A stretch of 64,000 bases of DNA from Alphaproteobacteria bacterium (GCA_021776235.1 JAJFGG010000061.1:32449-96448), one strand, 5' to 3'. Shown: positions 9,022 to 18,048, counted from the first letter of the stretch. Notes: generated by a model not told the origin, from the sequence alone. Numbers and translations are program-made.

Positions 9022-9957
9022 TTACTCCGTCGCGTAGTTGGCGGGGGCGGAGGGAGCATCGCCCAGAACGCGCAGTTCTTCCAACTGGCCGCCCAACTTG
9101 GCGCGATAGGCTGCATGATCGGGCAGGTCGCGCACCCATTCATCGCACCAGCGCGCAAAATCCGCCGGGTCGCGGGTCTCTTTGTGATAATCGTGGAAAA
9201 ACGAATTGTCGCGCTTCCATTTTCCGATCAACGGTGCGGGATGGCAGGCGGCCGGAACATGACAGACCGCATCGACGCCAAAGCCGGGAATAAGCACCCG
9301 GCTGGGGTCCGAGGCGATGACCTCTGGCTCGACAATTTCATCGGCCAGAACGATGATTTTGTTGGCCGCAATGGAGGCCTCCTGGGTCAGGCCTGTGGAG
9401 CCCCAGATGTGGGAATTGCCGTCACAGTCGGCCCGTTGCACGACCAGGAACGCCACGTCCGGTTTCAAGGCCGGTACCAGAGCAACAGGTTCGCCGGAGA
9501 AGGGGTCCTTGGCCAGTTTGATTTTCTGGTTGGATTTCAGAATATCAGAACCCAGGATAGATTTGACCGGGATATACGGCAGGCCGTAGGCGCCGGCGAA
9601 AAACGCCATGCCGATGGAAAAGTTCGAATAATCGTTGATCTTGATTGGATGGGGCAGGCCGTGTTCCGCCGCCCGGCGAAAATTATGGCCCATGCCCCCC
9701 GATACGTTGCCGACCCAGGCACCCGTCACCTCGGCCACGCAGCCGGCCCCGATCAGCATATCCGTCGAGATATCCGAAATCGGCGCGATCATGTTCAAAT
9801 TTCGCCGGCCCTGGCGGATCAGTTCGTGGGTCGCGGCAAAGGGTACGGCATTCTCCAACGCCGCGCCCAAAACAATCGCCGCGCCATCCTGTACATAGGT
9901 CGCGATTGCCGCCGCCAGACTGGTAAGCTTGTGATTATTGATCGCTCGTTCCCCCAA
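9022..9957 (-). CDS. CoA-transferase alpha subunit (glutaconate CoA-transferase/IpdA-like)
   Basis: 311 residues with YVQDGAAIVLGAALENAVPFA near the start, GNVSGGMGHNFRRAAE, and WGSTGLTQEASIAANKIIVLADEIV, the expected order for GctA/IpdA chains. The annotated start is a TTG at 9955-9957; no ATG or GTG lies in frame close by, and GGGGGA falls after it, so the exact start is uncertain by a few codons. It forms a heterotetramer with the beta subunit encoded 7 bases downstream. Substrate unknown; fatty acid, aromatic or steroid-ring acid CoA esters are possible from family knowledge. Confidence 0.87.
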   Translation of the reverse strand: MGERAINNHKLTSLAAAIATYVQDGAAIVLGAALENAVPFAATHELIRQGRRNLNMIAPISDISTDMLIGAGCVAEVTGAWVGNVSGGMGHNFRRAAEHGLPHPIKINDYSNFSIGMAFFAGAYGLPYIPVKSILGSDILKSNQKIKLAKDPFSGEPVALVPALKPDVAFLVVQRADCDGNSHIWGSTGLTQEASIAANKIIVLADEIVEPEVIASDPSRVLIPGFGVDAVCHVPAACHPAPLIGKWKRDNSFFHDYHKETRDPADFARWCDEWVRDLPDHAAYRAKLGGQLEELRVLGDAPSAPANYATE

Positions 9958-10076
9958 AGCGTATGGATTCCAAAAGATGCATTTTAGGACGGGAAGGCAA
10001 AATCGCCTAACTGCTTGGCTTCGGCCACATCGCGGCCGCCCGATCAGGGCCCGGGTGGCGGCGGAGTAAGTCGGTG

Positions 10077-10232
10077 CGCCATACGGGCCTCAATTTGATC
10101 GTGGCGATGACCGCCTTCAAGGAGGATTTCCTACTGATATGCCGCACCGTCATTCCGTTCATTGGCCTGAAGCTTGTTGTCTTGGGCTTGGTCGTGTTTA
10201 TCCCTAGACTGTCTCTTGGCCTGATCCGCTGA
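10077..10232 (+). pseudogene. C-terminal remnant of a TRAP transporter large permease (DctM)
   Basis: Frame +3 of this gap reads TGLNLIVAMTAFKEDFLL, then RTVIPFIGLKLVVLGLVVF and IPRLSLGLIR before a TGA at 10230-10232. This is the normal ending of DctM-type TRAP permeases (GLNL, PF, and a final P-x-L-S-L). Upstream of about 10077 the frame stays open but no longer resembles DctM, and no start is present. About 50 of the usual 430 residues remain. It suggests that a transporter operon once stood beside the CoA-transferase genes. Confidence 0.6.
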
Positions 10233-10284
10233 CATGCTATCGACCTGGGATGACCGTTGCTATTGGGCGGATCGCTGAGTCACT

Positions 10285-10770
10285 CTAATACGGTTGTCCA
10301 TCCTTATGGGTGAACCTCCAGGCACCATCGGCCGCGAACCCAGCCTGAATGTCGTCATTTGGATAGCTGGCCTCGTCACCGCTTGTACGGTCGCCAATCT
10401 CGAGGAAGACGACATCCCTGTCGGTCCGGTTGAGCAGTTGATGGGCAACGCCCTGCGCCGGAAAACCCGCACACATGCCGGGCTGCAGCATGATTTCTTC
10501 CGTGCTGGTGACCAATGTCGGTTCGCCTTCCAAAATGAAGACAAACTCGTCCTGTTTGCTGTGCCGATGCAGCAGGGCGGATTCACCGCCGGGTGCCAGC
10601 TTCGTTAGATTCACGCCGAAGTTCGTCAGGCCGAAAATATCACCCAACTGGCGTTTTTCCCGCTTATTCATGCGGCTGAAATATGGTTCCGGATAGTTTG
10701 ATGGTTTGGTGCGTGGCGGAAGCGCTTTGGCCTCAACGGCAATCGGCCCCGGCGTTTTTTGCTCACTCAT
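10285..10770 (-). CDS. Cupin-domain protein
   Basis: 161 residues from the ATG at 10770 (AAGG about 8 bases upstream); an upstream in-frame ATG at 10848 would add a poor N-terminus. One cupin barrel: motif 1 as LLHRHSKQDEFVFILEGEP with two metal-type His and a Glu, and motif 2 as PAQGVAHQLLNRT with a further His. The metal set H-x-H...E...H is complete. Probably a small-molecule-binding or isomerase-type cupin; function not predictable. It stands alone between the TonB gene and the TRAP remnant. Confidence 0.82.
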   Translation of the reverse strand: MSEQKTPGPIAVEAKALPPRTKPSNYPEPYFSRMNKREKRQLGDIFGLTNFGVNLTKLAPGGESALLHRHSKQDEFVFILEGEPTLVTSTEEIMLQPGMCAGFPAQGVAHQLLNRTDRDVVFLEIGDRTSGDEASYPNDDIQAGFAADGAWRFTHKDGQPY

Positions 10771-10878
10771 AGAGTTTGCCTTTCCCTGATACTTGTCCGG
10801 GCCGCGCAGCCGGATCGTCCGATCGATCAATAGAGCCGGGGACGGCACCGGCTGATAGGACGGCAGGCGCGCCGGCTG

Positions 10879-11907
10879 TCATCGCGGGTTGTGCAGTCCG
10901 AAATGCACTGGGACAGTGAAGGTCAATTTATCCTTGGCAATTTCCGGCGGGATCGGCGGGACCGGCGAGGAGCGATCCATCATCCGCCGGACCGCCTGGT
11001 TCAGCAGGTACCATTTCGAAGTCTTGATCAATTCGTAGTAAAGGATCTTGCCTTGCCGGTTTATGGAGAATTTCATCGTTACCGTATCCTCCAACCGGTA
11101 CATTGCCGCTTCGCGCGGGTAGGCCCCATGCCGCTTGAGCCAGAGCATCACCTGATCTTCGTAGTTCAGTTCACGAATATCGCCCGTCCTGTTGCCGGAC
11201 GCCGTCCCAGCCTGCCCGCCCCGGTTGATGAAAGACAGATCGGTAACGGTTTTCTTATCGTCCTTTGCCTTGTCAGTGCTGGTCTTTGCAGCCTCGGGCG
11301 CGGCGGTAGCGGCGGGAGATGGTTTCGACGGCGCCTTCGAGGGCGCTTTCGTCGGCGCTGCCTCGGGCGGCCCCTGCACCGAAAGCCGCCGTCCCAGGGA
11401 TTCCATTTCCGGCATAAGATTGGGGGGCTTCGGTTTGCGCCTTGGAATGGGCGCGGCAGCGGTTTTCGTCTCGGAAATCTTTGCTTCCTTTATCTTCTTG
11501 GGCGCCGGGCCGGCTTCTTTCGCCGGCGTGGTCACGGTCTGTTCCGGCGCAGCCTTGGCCGTCGGCTCCGGCGGTTCCGTTGGCTCGGTTTCCTTGGCGC
11601 CCGAGCCGGGCTCGTCCTGGCCGGCGGCAAACGCCTGGGCCAGGGTCTCCTGGGCAGTCTGCGCCGGCGCCTGTTCTTTCAGCGTCGCCTTTTCGGACGT
11701 CTCGCCCGAACTTTCCCCTGACTTGCCAAGCTTGACGAGAATACCGGCGGCGCCCGGCGACTGTTTGTCATCGTGATCGAAAGAACCCTGGCCGCGATAG
11801 ACCGGCGCGCCACCCGGCAAAGTGATCGAGAAAATATAGATCGCCAAATGGGTCGCGAACGCCAGGATGAAGGCGATCATCCAGTGCGGCTGGCGTAGTC
11901 GGATCAT
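10879..11907 (-). CDS. TonB-family energy transducer
   Basis: 342 residues. One N-terminal membrane anchor (WMIAFILAFATHLAIYIFSI) with the His typical of TonB, then about 200 residues rich in Pro, Ala, Lys and Glu that span the periplasm, and a C-terminal TonB domain starting near LWLKRHGAYPREA with SINRQGKILYYELIKTS. It carries proton-motive energy from ExbB/ExbD to outer-membrane receptors. Its ATG overlaps the stop of the second exbD by four bases. It is the last gene of the sel1-exbB-exbD-exbD-tonB operon. No TonB-dependent receptor is in the window. Confidence 0.88.
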   Translation of the reverse strand: MIRLRQPHWMIAFILAFATHLAIYIFSITLPGGAPVYRGQGSFDHDDKQSPGAAGILVKLGKSGESSGETSEKATLKEQAPAQTAQETLAQAFAAGQDEPGSGAKETEPTEPPEPTAKAAPEQTVTTPAKEAGPAPKKIKEAKISETKTAAAPIPRRKPKPPNLMPEMESLGRRLSVQGPPEAAPTKAPSKAPSKPSPAATAAPEAAKTSTDKAKDDKKTVTDLSFINRGGQAGTASGNRTGDIRELNYEDQVMLWLKRHGAYPREAAMYRLEDTVTMKFSINRQGKILYYELIKTSKWYLLNQAVRRMMDRSSPVPPIPPEIAKDKLTFTVPVHFGLHNPR

Positions 11908-12308
11908 CCGTCAGGCTCCAACGTGAGCAGCATGACGCGCCGCACGCCGACGGCCTCGAGCAATTCCATCAACTCGACCACGCGGGCAGCATCAACGCGG
12001 CCATCGGCCTTGAGGCGAAAGACCGCGTCGGCATTGGCGGCCAGTTTGTCGGAGACGGAAAGCTGCAGATCGACTTCGTCCATCTCCTTGTTTTCAACCG
12101 CGACGCGGCCGTCGCCGCCGACCAGAATGACCATTTCATCCAACGAGGCCTGGATTTCGCTGGAAGAGCTGGGCGGATCGACGTTGAAATAGTCCACCGC
12201 GTGCAGAGCACCAGTCATGATGAAGAAAATCAACAGCAGAAAGACAATGTTGATCAGCGGCAGAACCGTGTCGGCCTCTTCCTCCTGTTGCCGAACTTTC
12301 AACTTCAT
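11904..12308 (-). CDS. ExbD/TolR family protein (second of two)
   Basis: 134 residues. A single membrane helix near residues 15-38 with the key aspartate replaced by the context TVLPLINIVFLLLIFFIM, then a periplasmic domain of about 95 residues. Canonical ExbD has an aspartate in the helix (VTPLVDVMLVLLIFF); here that position is Asn (LPLINIVF), so this subunit may not carry protons itself. The other ExbD, 3 bases upstream, keeps the Asp. Works with ExbB and TonB in the inner membrane. Confidence 0.88.
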   Translation of the reverse strand: MKLKVRQQEEEADTVLPLINIVFLLLIFFIMTGALHAVDYFNVDPPSSSSEIQASLDEMVILVGGDGRVAVENKEMDEVDLQLSVSDKLAANADAVFRLKADGRVDAARVVELMELLEAVGVRRVMLLTLEPDG

Positions 12309-12311
12309 GGA

Positions 12312-12707
12312 TCAACGTTTCCGCGATAGTGAAACATTGGTCGCGCCAATCCGGCGCACAAGATCCAGCGTGTCTACGGCGCGTTGCAACTGGACACCGG
12401 GTTCGGAACTGATCACCACGCGGTGCCCAGGGTTGCCTTTCAACTTCTCCGCTACGACGGATCCTAACGTTTGCATTGCCACCGGCTTGGACCCTAAGGC
12501 AACGGACCCATCGGCCTGCAGATTGATCACGATAGCCTGTTGGGCGGACGTAGCGGCGCCCGCGCCGCTGGAAACCGAGAGATCGATCGAACGCCAGTCG
12601 AGAAAGCTGGATGCGAGCATAAAGAAGACGAGCAGAATGAAGACCACGTCAATCAATGGAGTCAGAGAGATCAAACGCCCAGTCGGTTGTTGCTGGCCAA
12701 ACTGCAT
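12312..12707 (-). CDS. ExbD/TolR family protein (first of two)
   Basis: 131 residues with the canonical membrane helix LISLTPLIDVVFILLVFFML including the proton-carrying Asp, and a C-terminal periplasmic domain (ADGSVALGSKPV...). Six bases after exbB and three before the second exbD. Two ExbD genes in one operon, one with Asp and one with Asn at the critical position, suggest a mixed ExbD dimer. Confidence 0.9.
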   Translation of the reverse strand: MQFGQQQPTGRLISLTPLIDVVFILLVFFMLASSFLDWRSIDLSVSSGAGAATSAQQAIVINLQADGSVALGSKPVAMQTLGSVVAEKLKGNPGHRVVISSEPGVQLQRAVDTLDLVRRIGATNVSLSRKR

Positions 12708-12713
12708 CGCCGA

Positions 12714-13460
12714 TCACTCCAGCGGTTGGGCGGCTTCCGCAGCGGGACCGGCCGATTGGCTGCTGCTTGCGGTGGGAAGAAGCTGAGCTGTGAAGACCCG
12801 TGTCACGGCATCCTCCATGGTCCGTTGCGCGCGGTAGACGACGCCTTCCATCCAATTGTGCGCCGTCGCCGCCGGTATTGCGATGATCAGGCCTGCCGCC
12901 GTCGTCAACAGCGCGACCCAGATACCGCCGGACAGGATCGAGGGGTCAACCTTGTTGCCCGCAGCCTGCAGGGCCTTGAACGCGTTGATCATGCCAAGCA
13001 CGGTGCCCAGCAGACCGATCAATGGGCTGATGTTGGCGATCAGGGCAAGTGGCCTGAGCCCGGTGCGAAGGTTATCAAGTTCGAGTCCCGCAACCCGGGT
13101 GATCTCTTCCTTGACCAGTTCCTCCGTACGCGTCCCGCCTGCCGAACCGTGCAGCGCGACCTCGAGAACGCGGGCGACCGGGTTGCGCTGGCTACGAAGA
13201 CTATCCAATGCCTCCCTGTTCCGGCCCTCGTGCCAGGCCCGGAGGACCGGTTCGACAAAGCCCTGGGCGCGGACCCTGAGCATTCCGAACTGGATGAGTT
13301 TTGCGATGATGAGCGTCAGCGCCAAAATGGAGATGGCAAGCAGCAGATACAGGACGGGCCCGCCATCATCCATAAATAGAAGCGCCTGTTCGATGGCGCC
13401 GAGCGGCACCGCTTCCGTAGCGTTGGTGGCGCCTGCTGTCGCCGTCGTCGCGTCTGCCAT
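12714..13460 (-). CDS. exbB: ExbB/TolQ/MotA family proton channel protein
   Basis: 248 residues. Three membrane helices: one near 35-57 (GPVLYLLLAISILALTLIIA), and two later around LALIANISPLIGLLGTVLGM and GGIWVALLTTAAGLIIAIPA. The motif PLIGLLGTVLGMI is the family hallmark. It pairs with the two ExbD proteins encoded immediately downstream to power TonB. Reverse-strand AGGAAGG precedes the ATG. The gene for a Sel1-repeat protein ends 57 bases upstream. Confidence 0.92.
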   Translation of the reverse strand: MADATTATAGATNATEAVPLGAIEQALLFMDDGGPVLYLLLAISILALTLIIAKLIQFGMLRVRAQGFVEPVLRAWHEGRNREALDSLRSQRNPVARVLEVALHGSAGGTRTEELVKEEITRVAGLELDNLRTGLRPLALIANISPLIGLLGTVLGMINAFKALQAAGNKVDPSILSGGIWVALLTTAAGLIIAIPAATAHNWMEGVVYRAQRTMEDAVTRVFTAQLLPTASSSQSAGPAAEAAQPLE

Positions 13461-13517
13461 TGCTAACCTTCCTTTTTTCCGAACCCGCTCTTTACGGGTT
13501 TGTCACCAGATTTCGTA

Positions 13518-14315
13518 TCATTGTTGGCCTGCCGGGACTGGCTGAAAGGCCTCGGCCCGGCTTTGCGCTTCGGCGATTTGCCGAGGGCCCATAGCCTCGT
13601 GCAGTTCGTCGAGAGTCGTCTGCACTGACGCGCGTCCCGCCTGGCTGGCCAGGATGGCCCATTTCAGCGCCTCTATAACATCGCGCTGCACACCGGTGCC
13701 GCGGGCGAAACGGATAGCCAGTTTTTCCTGCGCCTTGGCGTAACCCTGTACGGCGGCTTTCCTGAACCAATCTACCGAAACGACCGGGTCTGCTGCGACA
13801 CCGATGCCGTCGCGATAGATTTTTCCAAGGTTGTATTGCGCCTTCACGAAGCCCGCATCGCCGGCCTTTAAAAAAAGGTCGAGGGCGAGGTCGTTGTCCC
13901 TTTCGACTCCCAGGCCGGTCGCGTAGAGCTTGGCTAGACTGTATTGCGAGAGAACAAAGCCATCCGCTGCGGCGCGCTTCAACCAGTATGCCGCCTTGCG
14001 AAAATCCTGCGTGCGTCCGCGTTCGATCAGGAGCAATGCCAGATTATGCTGCGCCGTGAGGTGGCCTTGATCGGCGGCCTTGTTCCACCATGCGACAACT
14101 TTGGCGGGATCCCTGCGAACCCCTGTGCCTTCATCGTACATGACGCCAACATTGTACTGCGAGACCGGATCGCCATTCTCCGCCAGCCTAGTCCAATGTT
14201 GCAGGGCGGTTGTAAAATCTCCCTGCTGATAGGCGCGCCAGCCCTCCAGGAAATCGGCTTGTGCGGTTGCAGTAAAGCAAAGAAACGCCAGGGCCGCTAT
14301 GATTAGCCGAGCCAC
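13518..14315 (-). CDS. Secreted Sel1-repeat protein of the TonB operon
   Basis: 265 residues from a GTG at 14313-14315; GAAGG lies 6-7 bases before it and the product then begins with an ideal signal peptide (MARLIIAALAFLCFTATAQA). The open frame reaches further upstream, but those residues do not resemble a secreted protein. The mature chain holds about five Sel1-like 36-residue repeats, seen as AQYNLGKIYRDGIGVAAD, SQYNVGVMYDEGTGVRRD and similar. Such repeats form alpha-solenoid binding scaffolds. As first gene of the exbB-exbD-exbD-tonB operon it may be a periplasmic assembly factor. Confidence 0.85.
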   Translation of the reverse strand: MARLIIAALAFLCFTATAQADFLEGWRAYQQGDFTTALQHWTRLAENGDPVSQYNVGVMYDEGTGVRRDPAKVVAWWNKAADQGHLTAQHNLALLLIERGRTQDFRKAAYWLKRAAADGFVLSQYSLAKLYATGLGVERDNDLALDLFLKAGDAGFVKAQYNLGKIYRDGIGVAADPVVSVDWFRKAAVQGYAKAQEKLAIRFARGTGVQRDVIEALKWAILASQAGRASVQTTLDELHEAMGPRQIAEAQSRAEAFQPVPAGQQ

Positions 14316-14538
14316 GCAGAGCCTTCGCCGCAGCGGGATGTATACCCGATTATTGTGGTCACGATCTATCGCGAGAGTGGATCTGATGAGCAAACCGGGA
14401 ATTCCAATTGTGCGCGGCGCCAGAATAGGGGGTATGCGCTTTTTCCAAAATATTTGCAAATCGGACTTGGCGTCCCAGGGACGTCATGTCGGCGAGGCGG
14501 TGTTGGTGGCGTGCTACAGGTACAGAGTTAGCTTGCTC

Positions 14539-15207
14539 TCAGTTGCCCGTAGCGGTTGATCGCTTAAACCGTCCATGGACCGCAAGCGATGCGGCGATGA
14601 CAATGGTAATGGATGCGGCGTAATCGATTCTGTGTTCGAGCATGTAGGCGGTAGCGCCGACAACGCCCGCCCAGGCTAGTGGAACAATGAAAAGCAGCAC
14701 CGGCGGTCGATCACGGCTGGCCAGCAATAGGCCGACAGTAAAGATCGCCGTTGGATTGGGCGCTGTACCGACCACGGGAAGGGATTTCCAATCATGGCCC
14801 AGAAGGAGCAAAACCAGGGGATAGATGACCAGGCCGAACAGGGTCAATACCTTGGCGGGCGCGCCGGGACGGCTTGCTCGGAAATCAAACCTGACGGTCC
14901 CAAGGTACAGCCCGGACCAGGCCAATAACAGGCCTTGGCCAATCCAGGCCATACCGTAGATGGGCGCCATGAAATTCAGCTCGGTCATAAAGCCCAGTTG
15001 GTGGATCGCGCCGATCCACAGCCAGACCGCCGCTAGATAGCCCACCACGAACCGGGATGCCCAATGCCCGGCATGATCGCGCGGATAAAGCGCCAGGAGC
15101 GACGCAAAAACCGCAAGCAGCCAGGCCAACAGCACCAGGGGCAGCCAATCCGCGTTATAGGCGGCCATCGACGCACGATAGACGTCAAGAGAGTAGGGTA
15201 ACTGCAT
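14539..15207 (-). CDS. DUF6064-type integral membrane protein
   Basis: 222 residues with five to seven hydrophobic helices and almost no loops. The start MQLPYSLDVYRASMAAYNADW and the inner AIHQLGFMTELNFMAPIYG fit the DUF6064 family as I remember it; no function is known. The 223-base gap to the Sel1 gene downstream suggests a separate transcript. The aldo/keto reductase gene ends 39 bases upstream and may be co-transcribed. Confidence 0.75.
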   Translation of the reverse strand: MQLPYSLDVYRASMAAYNADWLPLVLLAWLLAVFASLLALYPRDHAGHWASRFVVGYLAAVWLWIGAIHQLGFMTELNFMAPIYGMAWIGQGLLLAWSGLYLGTVRFDFRASRPGAPAKVLTLFGLVIYPLVLLLLGHDWKSLPVVGTAPNPTAIFTVGLLLASRDRPPVLLFIVPLAWAGVVGATAYMLEHRIDYAASITIVIAASLAVHGRFKRSTATGN

Positions 15208-15246
15208 TGCTCTATGCCGCCCTGATCGCCTGCCCCGGGGGGCGGA

Positions 15247-16182
15247 CTATTGATCCTCGATATATTGCTGCATGCGCCGGCGCGTCTGTGGGCCGGGCAG
15301 GCGGCCCCGGGACGCGCCCATATTCTCGCGCATGTGTGCCACCTTCGACGTCGCAGGGATGGCGCAGGTAACCGCCGGATGGGACAGAATGAACTTGAGA
15401 AAAAACTGCGCCCAATTCCGGCAGTCGAACTCCGCGGCCCAGTCCGGCAGCGCTTTGTCCCGGACAATGGGAAACAGGCCGCCGCCACGAAATGGCCGGT
15501 TGATGATCACGCCGAGGGCACGTTCCCGGGCCAGGGGCAGCAGCCGCGCCTCGGCCTCGCGATCGAGTATGTTGTAGGTGAATTGGACGAAGTCAATTGG
15601 TTGATCACGGATGATCCGTTCCATTTCCCGGTGGCGGCTGCCGTGGGATGTTGTAACGCCGATGTACCTTATCCGGCCATCTTTCTTGGCGCCGAGTAGG
15701 ACGTCCAGATGGGTCTCCCAGTCCACGAGATTGTGAATCTGCATCAGGTCAAAGCCGTCGATCGCCCAAAGCGCGGCAGCCTCCATCATCTGGCTTTCCG
15801 CGCTCGCGCCATAGGGGGTCCAGACCTTGGTCGCCGAGAACAAATCCTGTTTGTTTTGCAGCCGTTTCAGACACCAACCGATAACATCCTGTGACGAGCC
15901 ATACATGGGCGAACTGTCGATCATTCCGCCACCCAGCTCGAAAAATGTCCGCAAAACCTCCAATCGTTGCCGGCGCAGGGCCTCGCTGGCGCCGACGTTG
16001 AAGGTGATCCAGGTTCCCATGCCCACGGCGGGGATAGGTTCACCGGTATTCGGAATTGCCCGCGTGAGCAATCCGCCCTGGTCTGCTGAAGCCGGAGCCG
16101 TGCCGATACATGGCGTCAGGGCTATTGCCGTGGCGGACGATAGCAGACGACGGCGTGTCACCAGCATCGGGTTTTCAGTCAT
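15247..16182 (-). CDS. Tat-exported aldo/keto reductase
   Basis: 311 residues from the ATG at 16182; an ATG at 16212 is possible but has a worse ribosome site. The N-terminus TRRRLLSSATAIALTPC is a twin-arginine signal peptide. The catalytic tetrad is complete: Asp and Tyr in GMIDSSPMYGSS, Lys in FSATKVW, and His in MQIHNLV. The enzyme reduces aldehydes or ketones with NADPH, or the reverse; export by Tat implies folding with cofactor before transport. Divergent from the nitroreductase gene with a 200-base shared upstream region. Confidence 0.87.
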   Translation of the reverse strand: MTENPMLVTRRRLLSSATAIALTPCIGTAPASADQGGLLTRAIPNTGEPIPAVGMGTWITFNVGASEALRRQRLEVLRTFFELGGGMIDSSPMYGSSQDVIGWCLKRLQNKQDLFSATKVWTPYGASAESQMMEAAALWAIDGFDLMQIHNLVDWETHLDVLLGAKKDGRIRYIGVTTSHGSRHREMERIIRDQPIDFVQFTYNILDREAEARLLPLARERALGVIINRPFRGGGLFPIVRDKALPDWAAEFDCRNWAQFFLKFILSHPAVTCAIPATSKVAHMRENMGASRGRLPGPQTRRRMQQYIEDQ

Positions 16183-16382
16183 GGACTTCGGCACTCCTTC
16201 GTCCAACAGCATGCCTTTTCGCGACCGTCTTCCATTATGCTATGTGTTAGGACAAGTTGTTTGATCTTCCATAGTCGACCCGCGTCATCAGTGGACAATT
16301 CTTTTCGTCCGTTGGCAATGGGTTGAAAGATCCGGGCCGATCGGAATAATGCGCGGTGTTTAATTTGACCCGAGAGGAAAGC

Positions 16383-17063
16383 ATGGACGTTATCGAAGCC
16401 ATCAAGACCCGCAAATCTATTCGGGCTTTCACGGATCAGCCGGTCGCCAAGGAGACCATCGAGCAGATCCTGGAAGTTGCCCAGCGCGCGCCCAGCGGCA
16501 CCAATACCCAACCTTGGCATGTCTATATCTGCACCGGCCGGGTTCGTCAGGCAATTACTGACGACGTTCTGGCCCTGGCGGCGGCGGGCAAGGCGAGCAC
16601 ATACGAAGACTACGACTACTACCCGCCGGTCTGGAACGACCTGCATCGCGACCGTCGCCGTGGTGTCGGCTGGGGCTTGTACGGCCTGCTGGGAATTAAA
16701 AAGGGCGACCGCGAGGCGAGCCAAAGGCAAGGGGCGAGGAACTTCAAGTTTTTCGACGCCCCGGTTGGTCTGTTTGTTACAACGGATGCCTATCTAAGCC
16801 GTGGTAATTGGGCCGATACCGGCATGTACATTCAAACACTGATGCTGGCGGCGCGCGGCTTTGGCCTGGAAACCTGTCCGCAGGCGGCCTGGATCCAATT
16901 TCAGGAGCCGGTGTTTCGACATCTCGCCATCCCCGAGGATCAGGTGCTCGTCACCGGCATGTGCCTTGGCCACCCGGATACCGAGGCCATCGAGAATACC
17001 CTGGTAAGCGATCGGGAGGACGTTGCCAACGTCGCTCACTTCTGCGGCTTTGACAATTCTTGA
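16383..17063 (+). CDS. Nitroreductase-family FMN enzyme
   Basis: 226 residues from the ATG at 16383, with GAGG seven bases before it (the frame opens 27 bases earlier). The typical start MDVIEAIKTRKSIRAFTDQP, the FMN-phosphate segment RAPSGTNTQPW and the C-terminal region AARGFGLETCPQ with GMCLGHPD match the nitroreductase/BluB superfamily. It uses FMN and NAD(P)H to reduce nitro groups, quinones or enones. First gene of a plus-strand run of catabolic genes; 82 bases before the divergent SDR. Confidence 0.9.
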   Translation: MDVIEAIKTRKSIRAFTDQPVAKETIEQILEVAQRAPSGTNTQPWHVYICTGRVRQAITDDVLALAAAGKASTYEDYDYYPPVWNDLHRDRRRGVGWGLYGLLGIKKGDREASQRQGARNFKFFDAPVGLFVTTDAYLSRGNWADTGMYIQTLMLAARGFGLETCPQAAWIQFQEPVFRHLAIPEDQVLVTGMCLGHPDTEAIENTLVSDREDVANVAHFCGFDNS

Positions 17064-17145
17064 CGCGGGCGGGCGCTACGGCGTTCCGATGTCATTGCTC
17101 CCGAATTCCAGACGAACATAATGGGCACACAAGGAGACCAACACG

Positions 17146-17979
17146 ATGGATAAGAAAGTCGCGGTAATAGTGGGCGCCACCACCAAGTGGCAATCGGATG
17201 GCCGCATGACCAAGCTGGCCCATGGCCGGGCACTGGACGACAGCGACCTGCCGGTCGGCGTGCGCTATGGCGTCGGGGGCGCCATCGCGCAGAAGTTCGC
17301 GCAGGAGGGCTTCTTCGTCGTGCTGACAACCCGCACCAAGGCCAATGCTTCGGCCCTGTCGGCGGCCATCCAGGAGCAGGGCGGTGAGTGCATGACTGTC
17401 GAACTGGATCTCGTCTCGCCCGAATCCGTCGCGGAGGCATTCGCCACAATTCGGCGCGACGCTGGTGATCCGGATGTCCTGGTCTACAACGCCGGTTATC
17501 TTGAAGGCCGCGATCTTCCGCCGGGGAAAGAACTGCTGGAATACATCCCCCTGGAGATGTTCGATACCGCGCAGCACATTTCCAGCCGGGGCCCCTTTCT
17601 CGTCGCCAAGGAAGTATTACCGACCATGCGCGAGAAAGGCGCAGGATCGTTTCTTATCTCCAACAACAATTTTTCCCTGCGCGGGCGCAAGCGAAAGACC
17701 GGAGAATCACTTTACTACCCCAGGGGCATGATGCGCACCTTGGCCCAGGTCCTCACCGAAGAATATTCCGAGCACGGCGTGCACGTGGCCAACGTCGTGA
17801 TCGACGGTCTTATCGATTCACCCGGAACCCGTGCGCTGGCAAAAGCACAGAAACAGCCCGATATCGTGATGAACCCGGTCAAGATCGCCGAGGCGTTCTA
17901 TTACCTGCACACCCAGGACCCATCGTGCTGGACCCATGAACTTCAACTCACGCCGTTTCCGACCAATCCGAGCTATTGA
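17146..17979 (+). CDS. Divergent SDR-fold protein with split glycine motif
   Basis: 277 residues. A Rossmann strand VAVIVGAT (5-12) is followed by an inserted stretch of about 29 residues (TKWQSDGR...DLPVGVRY) before the rest of the glycine motif, GVGGAIA (42-48). Later SDR elements are present: LVYNAG for NNAG, a Ser-bearing strand FLISNNN, and the helix of the active site. The catalytic Tyr-x-x-x-Lys reads YPRGM, so the Lys is replaced by Met. It may be a non-catalytic or altered SDR. Placed between nitroreductase and amidohydrolase genes, probably in one transcript. Confidence 0.8.
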   Translation: MDKKVAVIVGATTKWQSDGRMTKLAHGRALDDSDLPVGVRYGVGGAIAQKFAQEGFFVVLTTRTKANASALSAAIQEQGGECMTVELDLVSPESVAEAFATIRRDAGDPDVLVYNAGYLEGRDLPPGKELLEYIPLEMFDTAQHISSRGPFLVAKEVLPTMREKGAGSFLISNNNFSLRGRKRKTGESLYYPRGMMRTLAQVLTEEYSEHGVHVANVVIDGLIDSPGTRALAKAQKQPDIVMNPVKIAEAFYYLHTQDPSCWTHELQLTPFPTNPSY

Positions 17980-18048
17980 TAACCGGCAGGCCGCGGGGCA
18001 GGGCGCCAGTGGCTTTGCGGTTGCTGAAAATGGAAGGAATAGCATGCG

